A DNA stretch of 64,000 bases from Ceratodon purpureus (GCA_014871385.1 CM026422.1:13250081-13314080); one strand, 5' to 3'; counted from the stretch's first letter, positions 47,801 through 59,666 are shown. Numbers and translations: made by a program. Notes: generated from the sequence alone by a model not told the origin.

Positions 47801-50800
47801 CTGCTTCATCCGAGGCCGCTGCGATTTCTCGCTGTTCCAAAAATCAAACAAGTTTTAAAAAGTGTAACACTTTATCAGAGTATAAATTGGGACGAGGTGA
47901 ATGACGTGAAACTTACTCGGTACAGAAATGCGATGAATATTCTCGTTGTCAAAGGGAACCACGACGGATTAGGGGGCTTGTGTTTCAAACACGTATCATA
48001 TTCTTCTGCACTCAGAAGGTCTTTAAACTCCTCCAACTTCATCATTCCGAATGAGCGGATTCGAAATAGTTTTGCTGGTAGGTTACTCTTCACGTGGTCA
48101 TTCTCCGTCGACCTGAATATCAAATCAAGAACTTAGAAGAAGTATTCTTAATAATGGATACAAAAACTTTTTAATGGACAAACATATACAAATACAGAAG
48201 TACGTACCAATTAATGTCATGCATGGCATGTAGGAGACTGCCCACATGGCCGCGTGGATCAAGTACAATGCAATGCACTGATATGTGCCATGATGGGTCG
48301 TCCGCATGATGCTTGTTGATATGCCGGAGCCAAGCGAACAGGCGATGATTACCTTCCCAGACAAAGAACATCTTGTTGGAGAATTGCATCCAGTCTTCGT
48401 CGCCACGGATCTCATCTTCAAACTGCTCACTGGCGGCCCTCCATAAAGGGCTCCAAGTAGCCATGACATCCGCCGTGACATCCTTTGTGAGCTCTTCGTT
48501 GTTGTACATGGAGATGTACATAACGCGGTCCCCATCTCTATATCCCTTCACGAACTCCCGCTCCAAGTGCTGCACTCCCATTTCGCCCACTGGTCTAACC
48601 TTCGCCATGGAAACCATCCTGCAGAGGGGGATCATCATGCGCGACTTCTTCTCTGGTTTAATCCTGAGCTTGTTGATGACGCCTATGGAGTCCAACTTGA
48701 ATTGTTCCCGATGCTGGAATTCGCCATCAAATGCAGTCTTCAAGTTTATCGGACAAGACGGTTTTATCGGCGCATCTTGTGTTTGAGTAACCTGGCAATC
48801 GGTGTGACAATTATTACTCATAGAGCAGCCAAGGAATGTCTTGCAAGGAAGTGAAATAATATAAAGTAAAGGTACAGCATCATATCATAATTATTATAGA
48901 TACTATCTACGTGATGCACGCCTATAATACTCCTTAGACTGTCTACAGTTCCAGTGGCGGCGCCTCCTCCAAAATCGCCTGGTCTGTTGGACTGGGCAAG
49001 GCAATATTGCTGGAAGGGCAAAGACCACATGGGCAGGCCTTCTCACTCTAATAGGCGAGGAAGGAGAGGGTGGAGACATCGGCGGTGAATCCCGAGGAGG
49101 ACTGCTGGGGATGTATGGCGGGGAGGTAGGCTCATAGACAGGTGAGGTAGGCATGTAAACAGGTGAGGTAGGCATGTACTCTGGAGATTGCACCTCGAAA
49201 GGAATATTACCTAAAACTACGGGGTTTGGTACATCACAAGTACACAAAGGCTGATCAAATGAATCCGAGAGGTCGGAAACATTGATTACTGATACAATGG
49301 AAGTTGCGGACATCTCGGGAGCATCAGAAGAGACCTAAAATATGAGAAGAAGGATATACATTAACGACTCAAAAATAAGAAGGAAATAAACCAAAAGTGA
49401 TATAAGCCGATAATGTAAAAAATTAAAATAATCAATTACCTCTGTTTCAGCAGGTGTTGGGACAAGACCACCGCTCTCCATATTATCCTGAGAGGATTCC
49501 TACATGATAAACAACGAAATTACCATCAGAGGCCAGTGTAACACATCACCAAAAAAAAAGCTTCAGCATGGCATCATCGGCCCTGCTCTCGGCAGCAGGG
49601 CCTCCGCACCGCCCCCTCAGTGGAGGCTCCCGACCAAGTGTCGGGGCCGACACTTGAGTGGAGGCTGCCTTCTTTCAAAAAAAAAAAGCTTGGGCATGGC
49701 ATCCTCGGCCCTGCTCTCACCAGCAGGGCCTCCGCACCGCCCCCTCAGTGGAGGCTCCCGACCAAGTGTCGGGGCCGACACTTAAGTGGAGGCTGCCTTC
49801 TTTCAAAAAAAAAAAGCTTCGGCATGGCATCCTCGGCCCTGCTCTCGGCAGCAGGGCCTCCGCACTGCCCCCTCAGTGAAGGCTCCCGACCAAGTGTCGG
49901 GGCCGACACTTGAGTGGAGGCTGCCTTCTTTCAAAAAAAAAAAGCTTCGGCATGGCATCCTCGGCCCTGCTCTCGGCAGCAGGGCCTCCGCACCGCCCCC
50001 TCAGTAAAGGCTCCCGACCAAGTGTCGGGGCCGACACTTGAGTGGAGGCTGCCTTCTTTCAAAAAAAAAAAGCTTCGGCATGGCATCCTCGGCCCTGCTC
50101 TCGGCAGCAGGGCCTCCGCACATCCCCCTCAGTGAAGGCTCCCGACCAAGTGTCGGGGCCGACACTTGAGTGGAGGCTGCCTTCTTTCAAAAAAAAAAAG
50201 CTTGGGCATGGCATCCTCGGCCCTGCTCTCGGAGGCAGGGCCTCCGCACCGCCCCCTCAGTGGAGGCTCCCGACCAAGTGTCGGGGCCGACACTTGAGTG
50301 GAGGCTGCCTTATTTCAAAAAAAAAAAGCTTCGGCATGGCATCCTCGGCCCTGCTCTCGGCAGCAGGGCCTCCGCACCGCCCCCTCAGTGGAGGCTCCCG
50401 ACCAAGTGTCGGGGCCGACACTTGAGTGGAGGCTGCCTTCTTTCAAAAAAAAAAAGCTTCGGCATGGCATCCTCGGCCCTGCTCTCGGCAGCAGGGTCTC
50501 CGCACCGCCCCCTCAGTGGAGGCTCCCGACCAAGTGTCGGGGCCGACACTTGAGTGGAGGCTGCCTTCTTTCAAAAAAAAAAAGCTTCGGCATGGCATCC
50601 TCGGCCCTGCTCTCGGCAGCAGGGCCTCCGCACCGCCCCCTCAGTGAAGGCTCCCGACCAAGTGTCGGGGCCGACACTTGAGTGGAGGCTGCCTTCTTTC
50701 AAAAAAAAAAAGCTTCGGCATGGCATCCTCGGCCCTGCTCTCGGCAGCAGGGCCTCCGCACCGCCCCCTCAGTGAAGGCTCCCGACCAAGTGTCGGGGCC

Positions 50801-53703
50801 GACACTTGAGTGGAGGCTGCCTTCTTTCAAAAAAAAAAAGCTTCGGCATGGCATCCTCGGCCCTGCTCTCACCAGCAGGGCCTCCGCACCGCCCCCTCAG
50901 TGGAGGCTCCCGACCAAGTGTCGGGGCCGACACTTGAGTGGAGGCTGCCTTCTTTCAAAAAAAAAAAGCTTCGGCATGGCATCCTCGGCCCTGCTCTCGG
51001 CAGCAGGGCCTCCGCACTGCCCCCTCAGTGAAGGCTCCCGACCAAGTGTCGGGGCCGACACTTGAGTGGAGGCTGCCTTCTTTCAAAAAAAAAAGCTTGG
51101 GCATGGCATCCTCGGCCCTGCTCTCGGCAGCAGGGCCTCCGCACCGCCCCCTCAGTGGAGGCTCCCGACCAAGTGTCGGGGCCGACACTTGAGTGGAGGC
51201 TGCCTTCTTTCAAAAAAAAAAGCTTGGGCATGGCATCCTCGGCCCTGCTCTCGGCAGCAGGGCCTCCGCACCGCCCCCTCAGTGGAGGCTCCCGACCAAG
51301 TGTCGGGGCCGACACTTCAGTGGAGGCTGCCTTCTTTCAAAAAAAAAAAGCTTCGGCATGGCATCCTCGGCCCTGCTCTCACCAGCAGGGCCTCCGCACC
51401 GCCCCCTCAGTGGAGGCTCCCGACCAAGTGTCGGGGCCGACACTTGAGTGGAGGCTGCCTTCTTTCAAAAAAAAAAAGCTTCGGCATGGCATCCTCGGCC
51501 CTGCTCTCGGCAGCAGGGCCTCCGCACCGCCCCCTCAGTGAAGGCTCCCGACCAAGTGTCGGGGCCGACACTTGAGTGGAGGCTGCCTTCTTTCAAAAAA
51601 AAAAAGCTTCGGCATGGCATCCTCGGCCCTGCTCTCACCAGCAGGGCCTCCGCACCGCCCCCTCAGTGGAGGCTCCCGACCAAGTGTCGGGGCCGACACT
51701 TGAGTGGAGGCTGCCTTCTTTCAAAAAAAAAAAGCTTCGGCATGGCATCCTCGGCCCTGCTCTCGGCAGCAGGGCCTCCGCACCGCCCCCTCAGTGAAGG
51801 CTCCCGACCAAGTGTCGGGGCCGACACTTGAGTGGAGGCTGCCTTCTTTCAAAAAAAAAAAGCTTCGGCATGGCATCCTCGGCCCTGCTCTCGGCAGCAG
51901 GGCCTCCGCACCGCCCCCTCAGTGAAGGCTCCCGACCAAGTGTCGGGGCCGACACTTGAGTGGAGGCTGCCTTCTTTCAAAAAAAAAAAGCTTCGGCATG
52001 GCATCCTCGGCCCTGCTCTCGGCAGCAGGGCCTCCGCACCGCCCCCTCAGTGAAGGCTCCCGACCAAGTGTCGGGGCCGACACTTGAGTGGAGGCTGCCT
52101 TCTTTCAAAAAAAAAAAGCTTCGGCATGGCATCCTCGGCCCTGCTCTCACCAGCAGGGCCTCCGCACCGCCCCCTCAGTGGAGGCTCCCGACCAAGTGTC
52201 GGGGCCGACACTTGAGTGGAGGCTGCCTTCTTTCAAAAAAAAAAAGCTTCGGCATGGCATCCTCGGCCCTGCTCTCGGCAGCAGGGCCTCCGCACCGCCC
52301 CCTCAGTGAGAACCCAACAACCCTAAACCTAAAACGCACAAAGAACCCACAACCCAACATTATTGCCACCCAACTCGAAGACCGAAAGCCCAACAAATCT
52401 CTGCATCCAAACGTCACAGGTGAAGGAGGACTCACCTCGTTGGCGATGTTGTCGCCATCCTCCTCCTCGCCTTGGCCGTGTTCGTCCTCGTCCTCACCTT
52501 GCCCGTCTTCCTCCTCGTCCTCACCTTCCTCGTCCTCGTCCTCACCTTGCGCGTCTTCCTCCTCGTCTTCACCTTCCTCGTCCTCGCCCTGAGGCTCCTG
52601 ATCTGCCTCATCTTTCTCCTGCTCAACTTCCTGGTGCTCGTCTTGTTCACCTCGCGGCACCTCCTCTTCAACGGCCCCGACCGCCATCATTACCTCCTCG
52701 GCCATCTCCCTTGCAGCTCCCCGACCTCCTGGTTCCCTCCCCCCTCCACGCCGTCCGCGGCCCCGACCCCGACTCCGACTCCTCCCAACCAGCTTCACAG
52801 AGTGTCGTCTCTCAGATCTATGACCTGCCTCGCGCCCAACACCACGTCCCACGCCCCTTCGACCCCCCCTTAAATGACCGCCACGGGCGGCAAGCTCTCG
52901 ATCGACGGCCTCCCCTTCCTCCATAATTGCTCGCCGAGCTCTCGCAGCTCCTCCTCGCCACTCCCCAGATCCTCCTCCTGCTTCTTCTCCACTCACTTCT
53001 TCTCTCAATCCTCCACTTTGTTTAGCAAACCTAGAACCTCCTCCCTCGGTCCACTTCGTCAAACGAAAAAATTTATGTTAACTACAGAGGAGAATTCTAA
53101 AATTTACTGTATGAAAACTACGTCTATCAATTCGCGCAACATAGAGAACTACAAATGTCATCGGTTACTACTATTAGTATACTACTTAAGATAATAACAA
53201 GAGAAACGAAGCTATGACGTTTAAAATTGAATATTAAACATGCATCATTAAAAAGTAGGTAAGTAACTTACTTCAGTAGATAGTGGATCCTCTGTGGATC
53301 CTACAGGTCTTTCTTCTGGAAGTGACTCGTTCATGCCAATCGATGGCTGCGGAGACTGTGGTGTCTCTAAACAATTGAGCTCTAAAGCTTCCGTCCTCTC
53401 ATTACTTCTATCGTCCATGTTTACTACACAATAGTCCTCAACCGTGACATCTAAAACCTCCTCTTTAATTTCCTCTACAGACTCTAGAATGAGATTACGA
53501 ATGCTACAAAATTTAATTGCAGAAGGTAACCCAGCTCCTGGAACCTTCAGAGGTGCACTCAAGATGTTGCCTTTCGACTTCTCCTTTCTAAGTGATTCTC
53601 TCCTCTTCCTCGCTCTCCTATTTGTAAAATCTGTACTATATGCTTTTCTTCTAGGTTTAGGAGTGACATAAGTGGAGGGAGCTGACCCTCCACTCTCCTT
53701 CAT
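44825..53703 (-). CDS. CTD-like / ParB-like / DNA N6-N4 methyltransferase fusion, 14 exons
   Basis: Exons: 53703-53272, 53053-52436, 49499-49440, 49334-49047, 48791-48208, 48112-47917, 47831-47634, 47546-47331, 47231-46990, 46900-46228, 46141-45788, 45704-45443, 45357-45187, 45090-44825. All introns are GT-AG and the joined frame of 1519 codons has no stop. Order: basic N-terminus; long Glu/Asp-rich and Arg/Gly-rich region; YMPTSPVYMPTSPVYEPTSP, like the RNA polymerase II CTD; a ParB/sulfiredoxin-like module with FVWEGNHRLFAWL; helical middle; Ser/Pro linker; then GVDLIIADIPEN, DGAICLIYN, REKSIDMMQGILEELSK and PGDIVVDWNAGTG, with AIGRHILAFEEDEAIF after it. These are the ordered motifs of beta-class N6_N4 DNA methyltransferases, but the catalytic DPPY is DIPE. 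Exon 2 start and the last splice pair are the least certain. Confidence 0.8.
49549..52308. repeat. 128-bp tandem repeat array, about 21.6 copies
   Basis: Nearly identical 128-bp units (127 where the A run is one shorter) fill most of intron 2 of the methyltransferase gene. Each unit contains a perfect palindrome, AAGTGTCGGGGCCGACACTT, a hairpin GGCCCTGCT...AGCAGGGCC and a run of 10-11 A before AGCTT. Variant positions (TCGGCAG versus TCACCAG; AGTGGAGG versus AGTGAAGG) recur in patches. The TCACCAG form is always followed by AGTGGAGG, suggesting spread by unequal exchange of blocks. The array has open frames on both strands only because the unit lacks stops; these are not genes. Confidence 0.97.
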
Positions 53704-53764
53704 GTGTCTAACTAACGATAGATCTCTCCTCACAATATAGCTCTCCTCCTAACTCTCCTTCTTC

Positions 53765-53773
53765 TTATATATC
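53765..53773 (-). promoter_or_regulatory. TATA box of the methyltransferase fusion gene
   Basis: TATATA followed by AGAAG on the minus strand lies about 63 bases before the ATG at 53703. The position suits a start site some 30 bases downstream and a short leader. The motif is clean and sits in otherwise mixed sequence. Confidence 0.55.
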
Positions 53774-53819
53774 CCTAATCTCCAACCCCTCTGGCTCTGC
53801 CCTAATAAATTAACTTATA

Positions 53820-54330
53820 TTTAAACTCTGTAAATTAATAAAAAGATAAAAATAATTCCAATTTGAATTAAAGCTAATGAGATCAATCTATATTGGAAGA
53901 GAATAAATGCAGCCCACTAAATATTAAAAGATTTGAATTAAGTACTGCAATACTTGTATTAAATATGGATGCAAGTGACGGCTCACTCTAATCTCACTCT
54001 TAGTCTGTCTGTCCAGTAATTTATTATGAAAATAGAGGAACTCTAACACTGAATAAAATATAGAATTTGAATAAATCATATGCTTGCATTAGTCCTATAA
54101 ATATAAAACTAATGCATGAATTTGATTAATTCAAATTCTATATATTTATTGTTTTAAATCCAGAAAGAGTAGACGGCTCTTTTTAATCCAATCACACCCC
54201 ATAAAATATAGAATCTGCTCCACCATTCAAAAACGCGAAGCAATATTCTAAAAATCTTCCTACATATTTATGGGCCTGCAAAAAGCAACATCATAATTAG
54301 TTAGCGCCGTCTCTCTTTAATCATACATTC
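53820..54330. other. AT-rich intergenic region between divergent genes
   Basis: This is the shared upstream region of the minus-strand methyltransferase gene and the plus-strand transposase. It is AT-rich and contains a long imperfect palindrome at 54060-54141. No ORF of interest is present. Confidence 0.5.
54060..54141. repeat. imperfect palindrome with about 36-bp arms
   Basis: TAGAATTTGAATAAATCA on the left pairs with TTGATTAATTCAAATTCTA on the right, and GCATTAGT with ACTAATGC closer to the loop. The arms are roughly 85 percent complementary around an 8-10-bp AT loop. It could be a foldback element or a regulatory hairpin between the two divergent genes. Confidence 0.7.
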
Positions 54331-54500
54331 GTTACGTTGCAGAATGAATCATTACCTAGTCGTCCACATGGACATTCCAATTTGAATAAAATGATCAACA
54401 GCGATGCATCATTCCTCTCACTTCGCTCTCGCGATACTGCTTTGCCAGTACACTCAGTCTTCTTCCTTCTCCCTCTAGTATATTTGAGTTGCCTGCGAGT

Positions 54501-57500
54501 ATGGGGATGGTCTGTCTGTACGCCCAAGGCATGGGCATCCCTCTTAGGTTTCGCGTAGATGACGATGGTCTAGCTACGGTGTCCTCTCTTCGCCTCAGTC
54601 TCAGATTCCATTTTCGTGAGGATTCCATCAGTATAGAGGAGGAGATCTTTGATGACGTTACTGCCGAGGTTACCCACACCCTCGGGCAACCTTCAGTGAG
54701 AGATGAGAACAACATTTTGCAGTGGAGACTCCTCCCTGGATCCTATAGAGTCTACGGTCTTACTGATTCTCTGATGGCTGCATCCACTGAGATCCTCACC
54801 CCCCCGTCGCTCTTCTACTTGCACAATTCAGACTCCCTTACCTCGTGATGTCAAAGTCAAAGTCGAGCCTGGTACCGAGACTTCAGATGTAGAGAAACCT
54901 CCTCTGACCGTCATATCTCTCTCTTCTGATGACGAAGTCAGTCCCGTCAAGTTCGTGCCTAAGGTCCATGCAGATGCTCCTCCTTCCAATGTCTCTCCTC
55001 CATTGTCCCAGGTCACAGTTAGCATTGTTCCGCTCCTTAAAGAGATTGCTAAGACGCGTGGGTCCAAAAACATTTTGAAGAAGATAGACTATTCCACTAT
55101 TAGACACGAGAGAGTAGAGTACTTGCCTGCGAAGTTTGATGGTCCGGTTCTTTTTGAGTTGCCCCCAGCTGCTGCAGGTTCCTCTAAGCTCGCCGCCAAG
55201 TCTATGCAGGGAATGGACAAACGATACGACGGACACTTGTGGACCAAGACCATCACAACAAACATCAAAAACGACTTCGGACTCTCTTTTCGAAGTTCCA
55301 CCTGCGTCGGATGGCTCCGGTGCAGCAACCAGGAGTGTGACTTCCTGAAGCGTGTTCCCAAGATCTTCGAGGTTAACGAGACTGAGTTCGAAGGCTGTAC
55401 CCTGCAAGCTTTTCTCATGGATCAGCCTCCTCCACCTGACTCCACGCTAGTGTGCAAGGTATGTAAAGAACCTCCATCATGTGTAGCTACATGCGAGGCT
55501 AAGATTTATTACGTTGTGGGCAAACCGAATCAGACCAGAGCTTGTATTCACATAGGAACACATGATCATCCAGTGAAAGTAGGAGACTACAGAGACTCTA
55601 AAGCAGAGATTAGTAGCTTAATAGAAGAGCAGGTAGAGATGAACAACAAAGCAACGAAGAGCGCCGTTGTCTTGGAGGCGAGCAAACTCCTCATCGGAAG
55701 CTACCTTCTACAGCCCGAGGATGCACCACCGAGGAAACTGACGATGGAGGAGCTGGTTCCCGTTCTGGATCGTTGCAAAGACATGGCGTCGCCCAACATC
55801 CGAAACAAAGTCGCCACCTTCAAAAAATTCGTAAGGTACGGAATCATGGACGGTATCACAAAGCTCCGTGGTAACAGTCTCTGGGCGTATGTCCAAGAGA
55901 ATAGGTTTCCTGGACAGGGATCGATGCGTGACAAAGTCTTTGTCTTCAAGATGTCGGAGGTCGGGCCGGGCAGTGGTGTCGACTTGGTCAGCCGTATGCA
56001 AGCTGGTGGCGATTTGGAGAACGCATGGATCATGTTCGACCATGTCAAACGCGTCAAAGATTGGTCGACGATGGCGTGCCATGTGTACGACGCCACCTAC
56101 TGCCGCGTGATGACAATCGCCACTTGCGACATGCAGTCCGAGGACACGGAGGCCCAGCTCGTCTTCTGGAAAAACCTGAACCTGGTCATGGAGATCAATG
56201 GCGTTGCAGCGCCGAACTTCAAGGGGTTCATGGCGGATAACGCACAGGCCAATTGGAATGCAGTGCGGATCCTTTACGGCAATGGCAACAAAGAGGACCC
56301 AATGGAGGACCGGGAGAGGTCGTGCTTGTTCCACTGGACTCAGAACATGGTGGCGTATACGCAGAAGCACTTCCCCGAAGAACTCTGGGAACAGCACAAG
56401 AAGATGTGCACTCAGTACAAGAATGCGACCAGCATGGCAGAGGCGGAAACTCTGTACCACGCGTTGCGAGCATGGTGGGCATCCACCGGGGTCGTTGGCG
56501 AGAGCGGGCTCATCAAACTCGATCAGTGGCTGTCATTCTGGCACCACCGCTTCCGCCAGTGGGGGGGATTCATGACCGAGGTATTCTCTATGCACTCTGT
56601 TTTGATGTTTTTCATACTGGTTTCCTAGCCCTAACCTACAAAAGTCTAATCCGTGAATCTAACGGCACCTACTGTCACACCTGCAGAAATTCACGAAAGA
56701 AGAACTCACAGAGATGCCTACCTGTAACCTCGCCGAAACAGTTCACAACAAGTGGCTCCAAGCTTCAGGAAACAACGGAAACGACCTCTACGTTGCTACC
56801 GTGGACGATTTCGTTCGGGCATTTCTACAGGTTGTCAACTACTACCAGTTCCTCAAAGGTGACGTCGGCGGAACAGGACCGTCCAAGAAGGAACTCAGGC
56901 TCCGGATGGCTGAACGCAACGCGAAGAAATGGGGAAATCCTACACTGCTCGACAAGCCCATGCTCGATATGCCAGGCGCGGATGAGTTCTGCACCCGTCA
57001 GCCTATCATGCCTGGAGCGGAAGTCTTTGGTTCACAGAAGCGAAAAGCCGACGTCCTTATCGGAGCTGACGAGGAGTCTCATCGCCCGGATAAGACCAAC
57101 TTCTCACGCCCAAGAGGCCCAAGACGTGCCGTCAGGGCTCGCCCTATGCAGATGCCTGTCATTGTGGAAGACGACTCCGAACACGACACCGAGGTACAAC
57201 GTACCCAACCTCCTGCCGAGGAAGTTGATTCCCCTTTACCTTCACCTGTGAACAAGGGCGGCATTCGCCATGTCAACGCGGTTGAAGAAACCAAGGTGGA
57301 CGTGAAGGAGTGGCACATTTCGAGACTTCACAAACTTTCTGCGAAGTGTTGCTGGGCCCAAAGAGCTGAAACGAAGAAGAAGTGCACTGAGAGAATCGTC
57401 AGGGGGCCCCATTGCACAGCTGCACCGACCTACACTGGGCTCTGGACTAACTATCGCAGGAACCTAGTGGAGAAGACTGAGTTCTTCTTCTGCTCCGACG

Positions 57501-58180
57501 ATATCGAGCGTTGCGTGAAAGGCTCTAAGCGCAAGTGGGTAGCACACTACTCAAAGGACCAGGAATTCCCCTCCATTCCAGAGGTCTGGCCAGTGAAACT
57601 AGGTACTAACCTAAAACTTACTGAGATTCTTGCCCTCGAAGCAGCGGGCTTTCAACTTCCGCAGAAGAAACCTGTCTCCCCAAGACGCCTCTTCTCCTCT
57701 GCCCCGCCCCCTGCAAATCTCAGCTCGCTGCCAGTCCCTGCAGACGCTGACCGCTACCCAGGGAAGAGAGACGGCAAGATGGTGAAGCGCACTGCCACTC
57801 GTCCCAATCAGGCGCAGCGACTCTCCATGGGCTCCTCCGAGTCTCTTAAAGCGCGCCTCCGTTCCGTCACCATGATACCTGAGCCGGGCCACGGTTGCAT
57901 CATTGGGCTGGATTCGGGCGTCGCTCCACACATCACACGGTACCAGATTACCATCAGTTCTTACCCTGGTTGCACTTGCCCAGCATTCAAGAAGACGATG
58001 ACTACGTTCCGTGGCAAGACTCTGTTCACGTATTGTAAGCACGTATACTACATACTCTTGAAGGTCTGCAACCGTGATCCCGAAGCCGAGCTTTTCATCC
58101 ATGCGCCTACCTTTAGCTTCAACGAGGTCAAGCTTCTCCTAGAGGGTGGAATCTTGCGTCACCCCTTGGCGAAGAAGTAG
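54501..58180 (+). CDS. MULE-type transposase with SWIM zinc finger
   Basis: The well-supported exons are 54832-56580 and 56687-58180, joined in phase 0 (donor GAG|GTATTC, acceptor CACCTGCAG), giving about 1080 residues. A first exon from ATG 54501 (MGMVCLYAQGMGIPLRF) is likely, spliced by a short intron into the acceptor TTGCACAATTCAG, but its donor is uncertain. The protein has an acidic SUMO-motif-like stretch (VISLSSDDE), a WRKY/GCM-like zinc region (CSNQECDFLKR to HIGTHDHPV), a MULE transposase core (YDATYCRVMTIATCD, GFMADNAQANW, RSCLFHWTQNM) and a C-terminal SWIM finger CTCPAF...YCKHVYYIL (about 57970-58050). It should cut and move Mutator-like elements. The frame is intact apart from the unsettled start. 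Terminal inverted repeats were not found by eye. Confidence 0.8.
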
Positions 58181-58434
58181 GTAGCCCTCCTACTTTACAA
58201 CTGCCATTTCCACAATGGCCATTTGTCACGTAGTGAATGATTTTAGTAATATCCCATGTACTAAGTCAGCAATATAGAAGCTGTATTGACTTTTTCATTA
58301 TATTAAGGGCTTTGTCGTTCACATTAATTGCATTCTATTTCAATACAATCTATCTTGAACAAGTGCACTATATACTTCGTATTCCCTGACATGTATCTTT
58401 TATTACAGCAAACATATACTTGTTATTAGATGTC

Positions 58435-58887
58435 TCAATCTTCGAACCTAACACGTTTAGGGTTGCCCACTACACTATCAGCAGGACTGCCAGCCGCTGA
58501 CTGTACTACAGGACAAACTACATTCGCATTCACTTTCGTTCCCACACTTGGCAAATGTCCTTGGTATGATCGTTTCAGCAATGGCCCACCTCCCCGCCTC
58601 CGATTAACTGATTCCCTGGAATAGGTTCCCCTTGGGATCTTTCCAACCTTCGAGTATGCATGTGGTTGCAAAGGCACATCTGCGTCCTTCTCTAGCACTA
58701 TGATTTCATCCGAATTTTCTGAACGTGGAGGGTCAGCTCTTACATCCGGTTGGACGTCAACATCCGTTGTCGAAGGACGCCCTTGGCTGTTGGCCATCAC
58801 CTCTTCTTCGTCCTCCACCTCAACATATGGTTGAAATGGACAAACATCGTCAGCAAGTGAAACAACAATATCTCTGACGTCTTCCAT
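58435..58887 (-). CDS. small acidic ORF convergent to the transposase
   Basis: The frame from ATG 58887 gives 150 residues. It begins MEDVRDIVVSLADD, has an acidic patch, a SUMO-interaction-like block (DEIIVLEKD) and a basic C-terminal half (NRRRGGGPLLKR ... PKRVRFED). No family recognised. It sits 255 bases beyond the transposase stop and points towards it. In maize MuDR a second gene is convergent to the transposase gene, so this may be an accessory gene of the same element. That link rests on position only. Confidence 0.5.
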   Translation of the reverse strand: MEDVRDIVVSLADDVCPFQPYVEVEDEEEVMANSQGRPSTTDVDVQPDVRADPPRSENSDEIIVLEKDADVPLQPHAYSKVGKIPRGTYSRESVNRRRGGGPLLKRSYQGHLPSVGTKVNANVVCPVVQSAAGSPADSVVGNPKRVRFED

Positions 58888-58899
58888 AGCTGCTGTCCC

Positions 58900-59660
58900 G
58901 CACTACGGAAAAGAGCTTCACATAACACCAACACAAAAGAGGCAGAGACATTCCCTACTCTTATCTTAAATATCCGCGAAGAAGATGCTTGGCGCCCTTG
59001 AAAATTGGCTATTCATTCATTGAGAAGTTGTCATCCTCTTAAACCGAATGGAAAAAGATGAAGGTTTAGCAGAGGTCATTTAGCATTTAAATTTTTTTTT
59101 TTAAATTAAAGAATGAAAAAAAAAAAAAAACAAAAAAAAAAAAAAAAAAAAAACATTTATATAAATTGAAATTAAAAAGATTAAAGAAAAGAATAGCAAT
59201 ATTTAAAATGAAGGTTGAAAATAATATGAAGAGGATTAACAAATTGAATGTGAAAATAAAATGATTGTGAAAATAAAATGAAGGAGAGAATTAAATGAAA
59301 GGAGGCTTTTGACCCCTCTAACAAGATAGATAGAATAAAGAAAATTTTATGAAAAATACATGACAAATTTCAAAAAAATTAAAAGAAAATAAAAAAAAGG
59401 AAAAAGGCGTGTAGACTATGGTGGATGAATTCTACCAATGTTAAGAAAATGTTACGAGATTAAATGTTACTTGATCCCTGTTCAGAGGTTCAATACCAAT
59501 ACATTTTAAGTAGTAATTTGCATATAAATTTAAGGAGATAAGGGGAATTACTGTATGCCTGAACTAGTAAGAAGGAGCTGGAGCATAGTAATTGGTGCAC
59601 GTTAAAAAATTAATCACCAAGAAAAGAGAAAACGAACTACAAATTCAATGAAAATACTGT
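58900..59660. other. AT-rich sequence with poly(A) patch
   Basis: No gene. A long interrupted A run lies near 59108-59153, followed by repetitive GAAAATAAAATGA-like words (59220-59300). The purine bias of the plus strand is strong throughout. Confidence 0.5.
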
Positions 59661-59666
59661 AATTAG

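Noticed and set aside
49504..52592. Many overlapping open frames of 73-210 codons on both strands across the 128-bp repeats
   Set aside because: They are periodic translations of one stop-free repeat unit and lie inside a spliced intron.
55708..56460. A 250-codon minus-strand frame
   Set aside because: It is antisense to the MULE transposase exon, whose motifs fix the coding strand.
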